NCBI GenBank assembly: GCA_017613015.1
Contig: JAGAEQ010000040.1
Location: 1 to 48,367 of the forward strand
Length of the DNA: 48,367 bases
Source: Bacteroidales bacterium
Lineage (GTDB): Bacteria; Bacteroidota; Bacteroidia; Bacteroidales; WCHB1-69
Direction: 5' to 3'
In this document: one piece after another, positions 47,761 to 48,367 of the stretch
Position numbering within the stretch: position 1 is the stretch's first letter
How the letters are laid out: the number at the start of each line of letters is the position of its first letter
Notes under the pieces: generated by a model
The model's input: the letters and a program-made list of their open reading frames with translations, nothing else
Databases searched by the model: none
What the model was told of the DNA's origin: nothing
Program-made: the position numbers and the translations under genes

Positions 47761-48367
47761 TCATTCATCACAACAAAAATCAAACATACGCTGGAAGGCC
47801 CGTTGGCAGACGGGGCAGAAATAATCGTACTTGATTTCCTTCATGGTGCAGTTGATGCGCGGACGGTAGATGCCTTTGGCGCAATAGCCTCCGCCTTCGT
47901 ATACACCGAGTTCTTCACTATTCTTGTCCGTAATCGGCATAGGAACAGCGGTTTTACCATCCAACATATCCTTCCATTTGCGGTCGAAATCCACCAAACT
48001 GGTGATGTTCGGCGCAGGCGGTTCAATCCCCGCAGGATAATAATCCTTCACCGCCACCTCGGATGTATAATATTCATCCGCCAGCCCGGCAATGCCATGC
48101 CCCAACTCATGCACGCAGACATAGTTGAAATAACGGTTGTCCGTAACGGTGGAATGGAAGTTGTAAATGCCTCCGCCACCATATTTTGCAGTGTTGCAAA
48201 TCACCAGCACATGGTCGTAGGGCATGATACCGCAGACCGAAGCCAGCCGCCACATGTCCTCCACCATCAGGTAGCGTTCCGTCCCCAAGGTGTAGAAGGA
48301 GGCGCCCAGCAGGGTCTTCTTCTTGCGCATGCCGGCATCCTCCTTGGAAACGCCCGATTCCTGGGAG
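47761..48367 (-). CDS. M64 family (IgA peptidase-like) metallopeptidase, 5' end outside window
   Basis: The C-terminal 201 residues of a larger exported metallopeptidase; the frame is open to the window edge. The zinc motif HELGHGIAGLADEYY is the M64 signature (HExxHxxxGLxDEY). Downstream are many Cys residues (GYCAKGIYRPRINCTMKEIKY and FCPVCQRAF), typical of M64 catalytic domains. The family includes IgA-degrading enzymes, but most Bacteroidota members have unknown targets. The signal peptide and N-terminal domain are not visible. It may head the minus-strand run with the radical SAM and retropepsin genes. Confidence 0.93.
   Translation of the reverse strand, partial: SQESGVSKEDAGMRKKKTLLGASFYTLGTERYLMVEDMWRLASVCGIMPYDHVLVICNTAKYGGGGIYNFHSTVTDNRYFNYVCVHELGHGIAGLADEYYTSEVAVKDYYPAGIEPPAPNITSLVDFDRKWKDMLDGKTAVPMPITDKNSEELGVYEGGGYCAKGIYRPRINCTMKEIKYDYFCPVCQRAFQRMFDFCCDE

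Overview
The window is chromosomal DNA of a Bacteroidota bacterium, most likely order Bacteroidales, with fairly high G+C in its coding regions. Three things point there. Fifteen start regions carry the Bacteroidota-type -7 promoter element TAnnTTTG. The gene families are typical of the phylum (DUF4295, DUF4835/PorD, S46 dipeptidyl peptidase, Bat aerotolerance genes, Bacteroidota-type RpoZ). One secreted protease ends in a type IX secretion sorting domain. No rRNA, phage, insertion sequence or CRISPR array is visible. The genus cannot be named from the sequence alone.

Layout. 1-6.8 kb: a partial tRNA-Pro, the heptose pair gmhA-hddC, a DUF6580 membrane protein, a small ribosomal operon (tRNA-His, L31 type B, L33, DUF4295), fmt, an AlkD-metallo-beta-lactamase fusion, yraN and a KdsC-like phosphatase. 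6.8-18 kb: a family 5 solute-binding lipoprotein, an EEP-family membrane phosphatase/nuclease, a rhomboid protease, a T9SS-exported trypsin-like protease, a GT2 glycosyltransferase, a coiled-coil secreted protein, an AsmA-like protein and a lipoprotein alpha/beta hydrolase. 18-23 kb: the housekeeping run bamD-rpoZ-coaBC-porD-recN. 23-30.6 kb: tRNA-fMet, an envelope protein run with a DPP11-type S46 peptidase, tRNA-Glu, a PlsC-like acyltransferase, a D-glutamate-cyclase-like protein and 5-formyl-THF cyclo-ligase. 30.6-35.3 kb: L-rhamnose catabolism (rhaB, then rhaA-rhaT-rhaD) without a regulator. 35.4-41.8 kb: a two-gene Bat remnant, a DUF389 protein, DUF2795, a DUF4249-like lipoprotein, an M23-like protein lacking its metal ligands and an RluA-type pseudouridine synthase.

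The most unusual part is 41.8-46.3 kb. It is a compact ribosomal-peptide (RiPP) locus. A long AT-rich, structured leader precedes an 87-residue precursor with a double-glycine leader and a seven-cysteine core. A strong hairpin follows, then a radical SAM/SPASM maturase, then a large membrane protein that looks like an RDD-type anchor joined to an EreA/ChaN/TIKI-like domain. I propose this as an undescribed thioether-type peptide system; the product and the role of the third gene are inference.

The right end (46.3-48.4 kb, minus strand) holds a partial M64 metallopeptidase, a COG0731-like radical SAM protein and a retropepsin-like protease. The protease tail is an 18-bp tandem repeat cut by an in-frame TAG.
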